Shown here one piece after another: positions 26,108 to 35,856 of a stretch of 48,431 bases of DNA. A program made the position numbers and the translations under genes. Where the stretch lies: NCBI GenBank assembly GCA_004292755.1, contig RDXE01000049.1, positions 1 to 48,431 on the forward strand. Reading direction: 5' to 3'. Position 1 is the stretch's first letter; each line of letters starts with the position of its first letter. This DNA is from Alphaproteobacteria bacterium (GTDB lineage Bacteria > Pseudomonadota > Alphaproteobacteria > Elsterales > Elsteraceae). The notes beneath the pieces are model-generated. The model made no database searches. It was not told where the DNA came from and saw only the letters and a program-made list of their open reading frames with translations.

Positions 26108-26401
26108 ATGAAACCCTATCTGCTTGCGCTCAGCGCTGGTCTTTTGGTTGGCATCATTTATGCGCTGCTCAATGTGCGCTCACCAGCGCCACCGGTGGTG
26201 GCTTTGGTTGGCCTGCTTGGGATTCTGTTGGGCGAGCAGATACCTCCGCTGGCGAAGCGTTTGTTTGCCAGTGGGACCATTTCGGTGTCGGCGCTCCGCG
26301 ATCAATGCTCGAACCACGTCTTCGGTGCGCTGCCGATCCAGGATCGGATCAGGTCTCAGCCCACGGCTGAAAGCGGGTCCAAGACGACGGATAAGGCCTA
26401 G
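26108..26401 (+). CDS. XapX-domain small membrane protein
   Basis: A 97-residue protein whose first 53 residues are the XapX domain: two short hydrophobic helices (about 4-20 and 27-43) joined by a RSPAPP turn, followed by GEQIPPL. The domain is known only as a small conserved membrane module with no assigned activity. The remaining 45 residues are polar and divergent. It lies between a YcaC-like hydrolase and an amidohydrolase. It may assist uptake or membrane placement of their substrate, but this is a guess. Confidence 0.82.
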   Translation: MKPYLLALSAGLLVGIIYALLNVRSPAPPVVALVGLLGILLGEQIPPLAKRLFASGTISVSALRDQCSNHVFGALPIQDRIRSQPTAESGSKTTDKA

Positions 26402-26469
26402 CCGGGCTGCCGCCACGCCCACCCGCCCCAGGGTGTCCACACCGCATCATTCTCATTTGAGGCCTCGCC

Positions 26470-28365
26470 ATGCGCCGGACCGAAGCGCCCGACCTTATTG
26501 TCCACAATGCGCGGATCACCACCCTGGACCGCGCAAATCCCGAAGCCGAGGCGATTGCTGTCAAGGGTTCGATCTTTCAGGCGGTCGGTTCGCGCGCGGA
26601 CATCATGCCGCTCGCTGATGGTGAGACCCGTGTCATCGACGCTGGTCGCCGTCGAATGGTCGCAGGCCTGAACGACAGCCACACCCACCTGATCCGTGGC
26701 GGGCTCAACTACAATATGGAGCTGCGCTGGGAAGGTGTTGAGAGCGTCCACGAGGCACTCGCGCTGCTCAAGGCGCAGGCTGCCGTGACGCCGCCACCGC
26801 AATGGGTGCGGGTCGTCGGTTCATTCTCAATGTTCCAGTTCAAGGAACAGCGCCTGCCAACAGTCGAGGAAATCAATGCCGTCGCGCCGGACACGCCCGT
26901 CTTCATTCTGCATCTGTATGACCGCGCGCTGCTCAATCGCGCAGCGCTGCGGGCAGTCGGCTATGACCGGCTGACGCCAGATCCTCCTGGCGGCGAGATT
27001 GTGCGCGACAGTTCGGGCGAGCCGACTGGACTGCTGCTTGCTAAGCCCAACGCCCACATTCTCTATGCGACGCTCGCGAAGGGACCACGGCTTGAGCCGC
27101 AAGACCAAATCAATTCCACGCGGCACTTCATGCGGGAATTGAACCGTCTCGGCGTCACCAGCGTGATCGATGCTGGGGGTGGGTTTCAGAACTATCCTGA
27201 GGACTATGCGATCATCCAGCAACTGGCGAATGATGACCAGTTGACAGTTCGCATCGCCTACAACTTGTTCACCCAACGCAGCGGCAAAGAAAAAGAAGAT
27301 TTTGTCCAATGGGCAAAGCTCGTCAAACCGGGTGAGGGATCAGATTGGTTCCGGCACAATGGCGCTGGTGAGATGCTGGTGTTCAGTGCAGCAGATTTTG
27401 AAGATTTCTTCCAACCGCGCCCAGATTTGCCTGAGCACATGAAGCCTGAGTTGGAGCAGGTGGTGCGCGTGCTAGTGTCCAACCGCTGGCCATTCCGCCT
27501 GCACGCGACCTATGACGAGAGCATCTCCGCAGCGCTCGACGTGTTTGAGGCAGTTAACCGCGAGATTCCGTTCGACGGTCTGCACTGGTTGTTCGATCAC
27601 TGCGAAACGATCAGCGACCGCAACATTGAGCGCGTGCGCGCCCTGGGTGGCGGTATTGCCATTCAGCATCGCATGGCCTTCCAGGGCGAGGCATTCATAA
27701 ATCGATACGGCGCCAAGGCGGCCGAACGGACACCCCCGATCGGTCGGATGCGCGAACTGGGCGTGCCAGTCGGGGCGGGGACCGACGCAACCCGTGTTGC
27801 AAGCTATAACCCCTGGACGTCGATCTGGTGGCTGGTCAGCGGCAAAACGCTTGGCGGCGTGCGCCTGTATCCGATGGCGAACCGTCCCGACCGCCACGAC
27901 GCGCTGCGGCTGTGGACAGAGGGATCGGCCTGGTTCTCCACCGAACAGGGCAAGAAAGGCCTGATCAAAGCGGGGCAGCTGGCCGATTTCGCCCTGCTCA
28001 GTGCCGACTATTTCTCGGTCGCGGAGGATGACATCAAAGCGCTTGAGAGCGTGTTGACTGTTGTCGGTGGTCGGGTTGTCTACGCGGCCGACGAATTCAA
28101 GACGTTGGCCCCACCCCTGCCGCCGGTGTCGCCCGACTGGGCACCCACCAAGCGCTTTGCTCTGGAGCATCGACGCGAACGGGCGGCTGTGTTGCGGGCT
28201 GAAGCCATCGACAGCGCACTCATGGGCTCAATCGGCTGCTGCAACAGCCCCTGCGCAGTGCATGGCCATGGCCACGCCAAGGTCCGGGCGAGCGGCGTGC
28301 CCGTGCAGAAGGGGGACCTCGCCGGTTTCTGGGGGGCGCTCGGCTGTGCCTGCTTTGCCTTCTGA
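26470..28365 (+). CDS. YtcJ-like metal-dependent amidohydrolase
   Basis: A 631-residue amidohydrolase-superfamily enzyme. It has an N-terminal composite beta domain (LIVHNARITTLD, then IDAGRRRMVAGLNDSHTHL with the first metal-binding His pair). A TIM-barrel core carries WLFDHCETI and the late VGAGTDATR motif, which holds the catalytic Asp. A C-terminal beta part includes VVGGRVVYA. Substrates of YtcJ relatives are amides, imides and cyclic amides. The last 45 residues form an unusual Cys/His-rich tail (CCNSPCAVHGHGH and GCACF). No signal peptide is seen. Co-directional with XapX, 68 bases upstream. Confidence 0.87.
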   Translation: MRRTEAPDLIVHNARITTLDRANPEAEAIAVKGSIFQAVGSRADIMPLADGETRVIDAGRRRMVAGLNDSHTHLIRGGLNYNMELRWEGVESVHEALALLKAQAAVTPPPQWVRVVGSFSMFQFKEQRLPTVEEINAVAPDTPVFILHLYDRALLNRAALRAVGYDRLTPDPPGGEIVRDSSGEPTGLLLAKPNAHILYATLAKGPRLEPQDQINSTRHFMRELNRLGVTSVIDAGGGFQNYPEDYAIIQQLANDDQLTVRIAYNLFTQRSGKEKEDFVQWAKLVKPGEGSDWFRHNGAGEMLVFSAADFEDFFQPRPDLPEHMKPELEQVVRVLVSNRWPFRLHATYDESISAALDVFEAVNREIPFDGLHWLFDHCETISDRNIERVRALGGGIAIQHRMAFQGEAFINRYGAKAAERTPPIGRMRELGVPVGAGTDATRVASYNPWTSIWWLVSGKTLGGVRLYPMANRPDRHDALRLWTEGSAWFSTEQGKKGLIKAGQLADFALLSADYFSVAEDDIKALESVLTVVGGRVVYAADEFKTLAPPLPPVSPDWAPTKRFALEHRRERAAVLRAEAIDSALMGSIGCCNSPCAVHGHGHAKVRASGVPVQKGDLAGFWGALGCACFAF

Positions 28366-28482
28366 GGCACAGGTGCCGGGGCCTTTTGGCAAGGGCCGTG
28401 CGACGACGACCCACCAGCGGACTCTCTAAGGTTTCCGCGGTGTTTCCAGGGCTCTGGCAATCGTTAGCGCCATGAGGTGCCT

Positions 28483-30090
28483 ATGACCACGACACAGCAG
28501 CAGCCCGCCGCGACGCCCTCTGCAGGCGCGTTCGCACCATTCAGGTCGCGCGCATTTCGGGTGATTTGGACGGCAACGCTGATCTCAAACATCGGGATGT
28601 GGATGAAGGACGTGGCCAGCGGCTGGCTGATGACCGAGCTATCGCCGTCGCCCTTGATGGTCGCCCTGGTCCAGGCAGCGCTGACCCTGCCAATCTTCTT
28701 GCTCGCGTTGCCAGCTGGAGCAGTGGCCGACATCGTTGATCGTCGTCGGTTGCTGGTCGCTGTTCAAAGCCTGATTGCACTTGTGGCAGTTGCCTTGGCG
28801 CTCGCCGTGGTGGCGGACGTGATGGCGCCGTGGGTGCTGCTGGCCCTAACGTTCCTCGGCGGCGTTGGTGCAGCCTTGGCAGCGCCGGCGTTTCAAGCCG
28901 CGGTGCCCGATCTTGTCGACAAGGCGACGTTGCGCTCAGCCGTGGCGTTGAACTCGATGGGCATCAACGTCGCGCGCGCCATCGGCCCGGCTCTGGGCGG
29001 GTTGGTGCTGGCGACTGCCGGGGTGGCCGCGGCCTATGCCCTGGATGCGCTGTCAACACTGGTGGTGGTCGCAGCGTTTCTCTGGTGGCGACCGCCCCTC
29101 CGGCAAACCGCACTGCCGCCGGAAAGCTTAGGGTCTGCAATAGCGACTGGCGTTCGCTACGCTGCTGCGTCGCCGGAATTGAAGGCCGTGCTGCTGCGCG
29201 CGGGTGTGTTTTTCCTGTTCGCGTCGGCCTATTGGGCACTCCTGCCGCTGATCGCGCGCGACCAGCTCGGCGGTGGGTCGACCTATTACGGCTTTTTGCT
29301 GACGGCACTGGGGGCGGGCGCGGTGACCGGCGCGCTCTCGCTGCCGCACCTTGCCAAACGGGCATCCCCGGACGTGTTGGTCACTGTCGGCACGCTGCTG
29401 ACAGCCAGTGTGACCGCCGTGCTTGGCCTAGTACCGAACAAGGCACTGGCGCCAATCTTGTTGTTCCTTGCGGGTGCCGCGTGGATCGCGGTGCTGACAA
29501 ACTTGAATGTTGCCGCACAATCGATCTTGCCGAACTGGGTACGGGCTCGCGGACTGGCGATCTATCTGACGGTGTTCTACGGCGCGATGACGCTTGGCTC
29601 GGCAATCTGGGGCCAGATCGCCAGCATGCTGTCGCTTTCGGCTGCTTTGGTCATCGCCGCGGCTTGCGCCACCGTGATTGGGGGTATCGCGACGCTGGTT
29701 CGGCTGCCGAAGGGCGAGGCCGATCTCACACCCTCGCTACACTGGCCTGAACTTGCTCACAGCGCCGTCGAGGACCATCGCGGACCTGTCCTGATCGAAA
29801 TCACCTATACAGTTCCAGCGGAACTGCGCGATGCGTTCATACCGGCAGCAGTGGCGTTTTCCCGCCGCCGTCGCCGGGACGGTGCATTCGGCTGGCGGCT
29901 GCTGGAAGACCCGAATGAACCCGGCCGCTTCCTTGAGGTCTTTTTCGCCGCATCCTGGCTGGAGCACCTGCGCCAGCACAGCCGCGTGACCAAGAGCGAT
30001 GCCGAGGCCCAGGCCGCGCTGGCTGGCTTTCATCGCAGTGCCACGCCTCCTGAGGTGCGTCACTGGGTCGGGATGTCCCACCCGCATTGA
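28483..30090 (+). CDS. MFS transporter (EntS/MFS_3-like) fused to a monooxygenase-like domain
   Basis: A 535-residue protein. Residues about 15-410 contain about 11-12 hydrophobic helices of the MFS_3 family, which includes the enterobactin exporter. The loop motifs GAVADIVDRRRLL and AFQAAVPDLV are visible. After a soluble linker, residues about 430-530 resemble the dimeric alpha-beta barrel of antibiotic biosynthesis monooxygenase-type proteins, with VLIEITYTV, RFLEVFFAASWLEHLRQHSR and repeated HH/SHP ends. The start at 28483 is chosen over GTG 28477 because GAGG lies 5 bases upstream. It may export and modify a small aromatic or quinone. Convergent with the LysR gene, 24 bases apart. Confidence 0.87.
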   Translation: MTTTQQQPAATPSAGAFAPFRSRAFRVIWTATLISNIGMWMKDVASGWLMTELSPSPLMVALVQAALTLPIFLLALPAGAVADIVDRRRLLVAVQSLIALVAVALALAVVADVMAPWVLLALTFLGGVGAALAAPAFQAAVPDLVDKATLRSAVALNSMGINVARAIGPALGGLVLATAGVAAAYALDALSTLVVVAAFLWWRPPLRQTALPPESLGSAIATGVRYAAASPELKAVLLRAGVFFLFASAYWALLPLIARDQLGGGSTYYGFLLTALGAGAVTGALSLPHLAKRASPDVLVTVGTLLTASVTAVLGLVPNKALAPILLFLAGAAWIAVLTNLNVAAQSILPNWVRARGLAIYLTVFYGAMTLGSAIWGQIASMLSLSAALVIAAACATVIGGIATLVRLPKGEADLTPSLHWPELAHSAVEDHRGPVLIEITYTVPAELRDAFIPAAVAFSRRRRRDGAFGWRLLEDPNEPGRFLEVFFAASWLEHLRQHSRVTKSDAEAQAALAGFHRSATPPEVRHWVGMSHPH

Positions 30091-30114
30091 TTGCCCAGCC
30101 GCCATCGGCGTTGA

Positions 30115-31005
30115 TCAGCCAGGATTGAGGCGGGGGGCCGCTGCCTGGAGCGTTTCCGCGAGATGATCCAGCACGACACGAATGCGCGGAGATTGCCGCG
30201 TGTCGCGGTGCACGCCCACCCAAATCTCCCGCGATGGCGGTGCTGTTGGCACAGACAGCAGGACCAACTCGGCCCTCAGATCCGCAAGGTACCGGGGCAG
30301 ACAGGCTAAGCCCAAGCCAGCCATGGTCGCTTGCACCTGTGCCTCTCGACTGTTCGTGCGCAAGGCAACACCTGCAGCGTGGGCAAAATCAGTCATCCAA
30401 CGTGCCTCAGGGGTATGCATCAGCGTGTCCTGAAGTGTTACGACACGATGGCCAAGGCAGCCGCCAGGGGTCGGCTCGCCAAAGGCCATGAGGTAACTGG
30501 GAGCAGCGTAGAGCCCAAACGCCATCGCCCCAGCCTTCCGAACAATCGCCTCGTGCTGTTCGAACGCTGCCAATCGGATGGCGATGTCGGCTTCGCGGCG
30601 CGACAGCGACAGCGCCCGTGTGTCGACATCGATCTCAACGCTTAAACCTGGGTATTGGCTCAGCAGCATCGGTAGCGATGGCGCAAGGATGTGGGACGCA
30701 AAGGCCTCCACGCTGGTGATGCGAACCTCGCCTTCCAGCCGGGCATCCTCGCCAGTGATGGCGCGCTCGACGGCGAGCGCTTCCGCCTCCATCCGCTCCA
30801 CGTTGGCAAGAACGCGCTCGCCAGCAGGCGTCAACTGATAACCCTGCGGCGTTTTCTGCAGCAGTTTCGCGCCAGACCGCTCGTGCAAGGCCTCCAGGCG
30901 TCGCCCCATGGTTGTTTGGGTCACCGATAATGCCCGGGCCGCAGCAGACAAGCTGCCGTGACGGCTGATTGCAAGAAATGTTCTCAAGTCGTCCCAATGA
31001 AGCAT
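30115..31005 (-). CDS. LysR-family transcriptional regulator
   Basis: A 296-residue regulator. The N-terminal winged helix-turn-helix is typical (LRTFLAISRHGSLSAAARAL, then TQTTMGRRLEAL), and a periplasmic-binding-like effector domain covers about 90-290. The start at 31005 places this domain at the usual distance; ATG 31020 is a possible alternative, and the frame back to 31551 is not coding. It is divergent from the extradiol dioxygenase/esterase operon, so it most likely controls that pair and itself. Effector unknown. Confidence 0.88.
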   Translation of the reverse strand: MLHWDDLRTFLAISRHGSLSAAARALSVTQTTMGRRLEALHERSGAKLLQKTPQGYQLTPAGERVLANVERMEAEALAVERAITGEDARLEGEVRITSVEAFASHILAPSLPMLLSQYPGLSVEIDVDTRALSLSRREADIAIRLAAFEQHEAIVRKAGAMAFGLYAAPSYLMAFGEPTPGGCLGHRVVTLQDTLMHTPEARWMTDFAHAAGVALRTNSREAQVQATMAGLGLACLPRYLADLRAELVLLSVPTAPPSREIWVGVHRDTRQSPRIRVVLDHLAETLQAAAPRLNPG

Positions 31006-31486
31006 GGCCACCCAGTCCATAACAGCTGGACCAGCGCATAGGAACAAAGGGGGACGCCAATCAAAATCCACCAATCGACCTAGACGCAGCGTGGTTGAGT
31101 GTGCCGTACCTACCGATAGCTTCAAGTCAATTTTGGCAAAGGTATCTCGGTCTGCCATCGCCACCGCATCAGTAGCCGTCTCTACAATGGCAGCCGCACA
31201 AATGCCGACACAGCACCAGCCGCTGATCGAACGCTGGCGGCACCGTCGCGAGACGCCTGTGCATGAACGCATATGCAGTCGGCAAAACCGTTGAGTTCCG
31301 TCCGACACAGTTGCCCCTACCTTCACCGTATCGACCAGCGGAGATGACACATGGCAACCGTCAATTCCTGATCGGCGAGGGCACATCGCGCGCATCCCGC
31401 AAAACACCGGCCTTGATCTTGGAAGAGCGATTCGAGGCGGCTGAGTAATCCCAACAAAATGGTCGCAATGACCTGAAGAGATCACC
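31006..31486. other. LysR/dioxygenase divergent intergenic region
   Basis: 481 bases, long for a LysR divergent promoter. A 61-codon plus-strand frame (31263-31448) ends 36 bases before the dioxygenase operon and has coding-like third positions in its second half. It lacks a clear ribosome site and shows no family match. It could be a small protein, but support is weak. No clear T-N11-A operator could be singled out. Confidence 0.4.
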
Positions 31487-32281
31487 ATGCTACCAGCAAT
31501 CTTCGTTTCCCATGGCGCTCCAGACCTTGTTCTTACGGACGCCCCTGCCAAGGTGTTCTTGGAGAACCTGCTGTCTCATCTGGCGGAGACACCAAAGGCT
31601 ATCCTTGTTGCCTCCGCTCACTGGGAGACCGGCAAGCCGTCGATCAGTGCGCCAGTCGTCAATGACACCATTTACGACTTTGGCGGTTTCTCAGAGGCGC
31701 TGTATCGGATGCGCTACCCGGCGCCAGGCTCAGCGGATCTGGCTGAGCGCGCTGCAGCGCTGCTGACCGACCAGGGCATGTCGGTGACACTTGATCGCCG
31801 ACGCGGTCTGGATCACGGCGCCTGGGTGCCGCTCACGCTGATGCGCCCGCAGGCGGACATCCCCGTGGCACAGATATCGCTGCAGACACGGCTGGGGCCG
31901 GCGCACCATATGGCGATTGGGGCCGCCTTGGCTCCTCTGCGTCAGGAGGGCGTGCTTGTCCTGGGCTCCGGCTCCTTTACGCACGATCTCTCGGAGTACA
32001 TGGCCTATCGGCGCGTTCTTGCGGCGCCCGAACCGCAATGGGTGAGCGACTTCGCAGATTGGTTCGACGCAGCCTTGCAGCGCGGCGCAACGGAAGACGT
32101 ACTCGATTACCGTCGGCTGGCACCATTCGCTGCGAAAAACCACCCGACGGAAGAACACCTGCTTCCGCTTTATGTCGCGATGGGTGCCGCTGGCACGAAT
32201 GCCAAACCCCGTCGTCTGCATGCCAGCACAACCCATGGCGTGCTGCGCATGGATGTTTATGCGTTTGGAGATGATCAATGA
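31487..32281 (+). CDS. Class III extradiol dioxygenase, DODA-type
   Basis: A 264-residue member of the LigB/DODA (YgiD) family, metal-dependent dioxygenases that open catechol-type rings such as DOPA. The metal and catalytic His residues are in FVSHGAPD (H9), ASAHWE (H45), LDHGAW and GSFTHDL. The ending STTHGVLRMDVYAF is family-typical. The start follows an AAGAGA site. Its stop overlaps the next gene by ATGA (32278-32281), so it is translationally coupled to the esterase. Likely in the cytoplasm, acting on a catecholic substrate controlled by the divergent LysR. Confidence 0.9.
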   Translation: MLPAIFVSHGAPDLVLTDAPAKVFLENLLSHLAETPKAILVASAHWETGKPSISAPVVNDTIYDFGGFSEALYRMRYPAPGSADLAERAAALLTDQGMSVTLDRRRGLDHGAWVPLTLMRPQADIPVAQISLQTRLGPAHHMAIGAALAPLRQEGVLVLGSGSFTHDLSEYMAYRRVLAAPEPQWVSDFADWFDAALQRGATEDVLDYRRLAPFAAKNHPTEEHLLPLYVAMGAAGTNAKPRRLHASTTHGVLRMDVYAFGDDQ

Positions 32282-32898
32282 CCACCCGCCCGAGCGCCCT
32301 GATCGTAGCCCTTCATGGCGTTGGATCATCCGCCCTCGCAATGGAGCCCGTGGTCGCGCGACTGCGCACTGGGTTGCCGAGTGTTGCTGTGATCGCCCTT
32401 GATGCCCCGCACCCGTTCGATCAGGGGGGATTGGGACGGCAATGGTTCAGCATTGCCGGCGTGACCGAGGCCAACCGTGCCGGTCGCATCGCAACGGCAC
32501 TGCCAGCGCTGTGGTCACGCGTCGATGCTCACCTGGCGGAGTTGCATCTTGACCGCAGTCAGCTTGGCCTGTTCGGCTTCAGCCAGGGCGCGATGATGGC
32601 CCTTGCAGCTGGATTGGACGAGCGTCCACCCGCGGTGGTCGCCGCGATCGCTGGGCGATTGGCAGTGGCGGGGCCGTTGCCGACAGGTACGTCTCCAGCA
32701 CTGTACATTGGTGGCGGCTCCGATGATCGTATCGTGCCGCCACAGTGTGCACGCGAGGCAGCGGACCGGCTGAGGGAGTCTGGACGCAAGGTCACCCTCT
32801 CCGTGGTCGACGGGTTGGAGCATGCAATTGCGCCATCCCAACTGCGGGAGGCGATTGCGCTGTTCCAACAGTCGTTCTTGTCGGCAGCGGCCGCTTGA
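32278..32898 (+). CDS. Alpha/beta hydrolase of the carboxylesterase/phospholipase family
   Basis: A 206-residue serine hydrolase of the YpfH/carboxylesterase type. The oxyanion region is LIVALHGVGSS, the nucleophile elbow is GFSQG (S102), the acid is in GGSDDRIVP (D149 or D150) and the base is in LEHAI (H182). It is coupled to the dioxygenase and probably hydrolyses an ester of the same pathway. A very strong hairpin follows its stop. Confidence 0.88.
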   Translation: MTTRPSALIVALHGVGSSALAMEPVVARLRTGLPSVAVIALDAPHPFDQGGLGRQWFSIAGVTEANRAGRIATALPALWSRVDAHLAELHLDRSQLGLFGFSQGAMMALAAGLDERPPAVVAAIAGRLAVAGPLPTGTSPALYIGGGSDDRIVPPQCAREAADRLRESGRKVTLSVVDGLEHAIAPSQLREAIALFQQSFLSAAAA

Positions 32899-32908
32899 CG
32901 ATGGGGTC

Positions 32909-32950
32909 CACCCGCCGCGCGCAGATCACAGTGTGATCGCGCGGCGGGTG
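32909..32950. terminator. Strong bidirectional hairpin between convergent genes
   Basis: CACCCGCCGCGCG (32909-32921) pairs perfectly with CGCGCGGCGGGTG (32938-32950). The interior GATCACA-G-TGTGATC (32924-32938) extends the stem almost to its tip. It lies between the esterase (plus) and DoxX (minus). The position and stability fit a shared terminator, although no T tract is present. Confidence 0.7.
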
Positions 32951-33040
32951 CTGAGCCAAGGCGCCTGCCCAATCCACCCCTTGCCGGAACCGCGGTATCA
33001 ACCAGCTCCGGCGGCCGCGCCGAGCGGACTCAACGGCCCG

Positions 33041-33469
33041 TCAGCTGTTCTTGCGCAGGGGCACGGCCACTCGACCAGGACCGGCGGCGATCAGAAGCAG
33101 CAAGCCGCCGATCAATCCCACATTCTTGAAGAAGTGGATGAACTGAGCGTCACGCGCCGCGCCCTCAAAGGACCAAAAATTGTGAAACAGCACTGTTGCG
33201 AGGGCCGTGAACAGGATCAGCGCCACGGCTGCGCGGCGTGCCTGCACCCCTAGAATGATCGCCAGAGCTGCCCCGATCTCGACAAGCGCCCCAATCCAGG
33301 CCGCAACCAGCGGCAGGGGCAATCCCTTGCTGGCCAGTGCTTGGGAGATGCCGTCGATCTGGCCCAGCTTTTGAAAACCGCTGATGGCAAACAGGGCGAC
33401 CAGCAGCAGTCGACCGCTGAACAAGAACCAGTCGTGGCCGACGAATGCGGCCGCCTTAGGAGTGGTCAT
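33041..33469 (-). CDS. DoxX-family membrane protein
   Basis: A 142-residue protein with four hydrophobic helices. It has the DoxX signature ALFAISGFQKLGQ in the first helix, a central GALVEIGAALAIILGV and FHNFW before the last helices. DoxX proteins are inner-membrane components linked to thiol or quinone redox balance. The start at 33469 has a GGAGAC site 7 bases upstream; the longer frame to 33715 is not coding. It lies downstream of katG on the same strand across about 200 bases that contain a hairpin. Confidence 0.88.
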   Translation of the reverse strand: MTTPKAAAFVGHDWFLFSGRLLLVALFAISGFQKLGQIDGISQALASKGLPLPLVAAWIGALVEIGAALAIILGVQARRAAVALILFTALATVLFHNFWSFEGAARDAQFIHFFKNVGLIGGLLLLIAAGPGRVAVPLRKNS

Positions 33470-33546
33470 CGATAGTCTCCGTCGCAGAGAGCGGGTCGGC
33501 GACGATGCCAACGGCAGCGCCGATCCCAAGGGTAAGCCAGAAAGGT

Positions 33547-33589
33547 GCTCCGCCCGGCTTTGGGGAGCGCGGACAGAACCGGGCGGAGC
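33547..33589 (-). terminator. Inverted repeat downstream of katG
   Basis: GCTCCGCCCGG (33547-33557) and CCGGGCGGAGC (33579-33589) form an 11-bp perfect stem, located 84 bases past the katG stop and before DoxX. It is a probable terminator or attenuator, without a T tract. Confidence 0.55.
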
Positions 33590-33672
33590 GCGGCGTGAAC
33601 AGGACGACCGCCAGTCCTGCCCGCCGTAACACACTGAGTGATGGCGATTGGATACGAACCGTCGCGCGGCGA

Positions 33673-35856
33673 TCAGTGGTGGTCGAACCGGTCGGCCATC
33701 ATCACGCGCGTCCATGCGGCGATGAAATCGCGTATGAACGCCGCCTCGCCGTCGGCAGCGGCATAGACTTCTGCCAAGCCGCGCAGTTCCGAGTTGGAGC
33801 CAAACACCAGATCAACCCGCGTTGCCGTCCAGCGCAGCGCGCCGCTGGCCCGATCGCGGCCCTCGTAAATGCCAGCCTGGTCAACCGATGGGGTCCAGAC
33901 AGTCGACATATCCAGCAGATTGACGAACACGTCGCGCGTCAGGTGGCCTGGACGACTGGTCAGCACACCATGGCGCCGATTGTCGTAAGTAACACCGATT
34001 GCGCGCAATCCCCCCATCAGGGCTGTCATCTCAGTCGCGTTCAGGCCCAGCAGTTGCGCGCGATCAATCATCAGATGCTCGACTGGCTGGGATACGCTTG
34101 CCGCGCTGTAGTTCCGAAACGCGTCCGCCATCGGCTCGAGCACGGCGAAGGAAGCGGCATCGGTCATCTCGTCGGTCGCATCACCCCGCCCCGGGACGAA
34201 CGGAACTTCCAGGTCCACGCCAGTTGCACGCGCTGCCTCTTCGATGCCCACGGCACCCGCCAGCACGATCAGATCGGCCAGGGTGACCCTGATGGCTGGT
34301 GCAACAGCCTGTTGCACAGCTTCAAGGCTTGCGAGCAGCCGCTGTAGCCGTGCTGGCTCGTTCACGTCCCAGCGGTTTTGCGGTGCGAGGCGGATGCGGG
34401 CACCGTTGGCGCCCCCGCGCTTGTCCGAGCCGCGGAAGGTGGACGCTGACGCCCAGGCGAGCCAAACCATGTCGACGGCGGCAATCCCCAACCCCCGCAG
34501 ACGGGTTTTCAGCGCAGCGATCGCCTGGGTGTCCGGTAGCGGCTCTGGTGGTGCTGGAATCGGGTCCTGCCAGATCAGCGGTTCTGCTGGAACCAATGGC
34601 CCAAGCAACCGGTTGCGCGGTCCCATCTCACGGTGGGTCAGCTTGTACCAAGCCCGCGCGAAGGCATCGGCAAACGCTTGCGGATCAGCGAGATAGCGAC
34701 GCGAAACCGCCTCATAGGCCGGGTCCATGCGCAGCGCCAGATCAGCCGTGGTCATCATGATCGGCACGGGCTTGGAGGCATCTTCAGCATCGGGTGCCAT
34801 GTCTGCCGCTGCCAAGTTTTTGGCTGCCCACTGCCACGCCCCAGCGGGGCTTTTCACCAATTCCCAGTCATAGCGGAACAGCACCTCGAGATAGCTGTGA
34901 TCCCAGCGCGTCGGCGTTGGTGTCCATGAGCCCTCCAGGCCGCTGGTGATGGCATCAGCACCCTTGCCGGACCGGAACGTGCTGATCCATCCGAGACCTT
35001 GGGCCGTGATGTCAGCGCCTTCTGGTTCCCGGCCGACATGTGTTTCTGGCCCGGCGCCGTGGCATTTGCCAAAGGTGTGGCCGCCCGCGATCAGTGCGAC
35101 TGTTTCGGCATCGTCCATTGCCATGCGGGCAAATGTCTCGCGAATGTCCCGGGCCGACTCCAACGGGTCAGGGTTGCCGTTCGGACCCTGGGGATTCACG
35201 TAGATCAGGCCCATCTGGACGGCCGCCAGCGGTTGATCCAACTGGCGATTGCCGCGATACCGCTGATCGCCAAGCCACTGGGTCTCTGGTCCCCAGTAGA
35301 CATCTTGCTCCGGATCCGCGCGATCAAGACGACCACCGCCAAAGCCGAAGGTTGGCCCGCCCATCGACTCAATTGCCACCATGCCGGTCAGGATCAGCAG
35401 ATCGCCCCAAGACAGGGCCGCACCGTACTTCTGTTTGATCGGCCACAAGAGGCGGCGTGCCTTATCCAGATTGGCGTTGTCCGGCCAACTGTTCAAAGGC
35501 GCCAAGCGCTGGGCGCCGGTACCAGCGCCGCCGCGCCCGTCGGTCACCCGGTAGGTCCCAGCGGCGTGCCACGCCATCCGGATGAACAGCGGGCCGTAGT
35601 GGCCATAGTCGGCTGGCCACCAAGGCTGGCTCGCGGTCATCAAGGCCTTGAGGTCGGCGCGCACCGCTGCCAAATCGAGCGTCGCGAACAGTGCTGCATA
35701 CTCAGCTGCGGTCGGCAGGCACGACGCTGCCGCGGCGCTGCGATCAAGCATGCGCAGATTCAGTTGGTCCGGCCACCAATCGCGATTGGAGCGAGCACCC
35801 TGCGCCGTATGCATCATCGGGCATTTCGGTTCCGCACGGGAGCGAAGATCATCCAT
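33673..35856 (-). CDS. katG: Catalase-peroxidase KatG
   Basis: A 727-residue haem enzyme that breaks down hydrogen peroxide, the normal length for KatG. The distal site is [11 protein letters not shown] (R93, W96, H97) and the proximal haem ligand is in AGGHTFG (H260). The Trp-Tyr-Met adduct typical of KatG is present as W96, Y219 and M245 with the usual 26-residue Tyr-Met spacing. The second, non-haem half begins near 420. The start at 35856 is preceded by AGGAGG at 5 bases; the frame to 35970 is not coding. It stands alone with DoxX downstream, in a locus rich in redox genes. Confidence 0.97.
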   Translation of the reverse strand: MDDLRSRAEPKCPMMHTAQGARSNRDWWPDQLNLRMLDRSAAAASCLPTAAEYAALFATLDLAAVRADLKALMTASQPWWPADYGHYGPLFIRMAWHAAGTYRVTDGRGGAGTGAQRLAPLNSWPDNANLDKARRLLWPIKQKYGAALSWGDLLILTGMVAIESMGGPTFGFGGGRLDRADPEQDVYWGPETQWLGDQRYRGNRQLDQPLAAVQMGLIYVNPQGPNGNPDPLESARDIRETFARMAMDDAETVALIAGGHTFGKCHGAGPETHVGREPEGADITAQGLGWISTFRSGKGADAITSGLEGSWTPTPTRWDHSYLEVLFRYDWELVKSPAGAWQWAAKNLAAADMAPDAEDASKPVPIMMTTADLALRMDPAYEAVSRRYLADPQAFADAFARAWYKLTHREMGPRNRLLGPLVPAEPLIWQDPIPAPPEPLPDTQAIAALKTRLRGLGIAAVDMVWLAWASASTFRGSDKRGGANGARIRLAPQNRWDVNEPARLQRLLASLEAVQQAVAPAIRVTLADLIVLAGAVGIEEAARATGVDLEVPFVPGRGDATDEMTDAASFAVLEPMADAFRNYSAASVSQPVEHLMIDRAQLLGLNATEMTALMGGLRAIGVTYDNRRHGVLTSRPGHLTRDVFVNLLDMSTVWTPSVDQAGIYEGRDRASGALRWTATRVDLVFGSNSELRGLAEVYAAADGEAAFIRDFIAAWTRVMMADRFDHH

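Noticed and set aside
33673-35856. Possible loss of the KatG Trp-Tyr-Met adduct, since the QGLGW segment lacks a Met
   Set aside because: The adduct Met lies 26 residues after the Tyr in KatGs; here Y219 and M245 are both present, so the adduct residues are intact.
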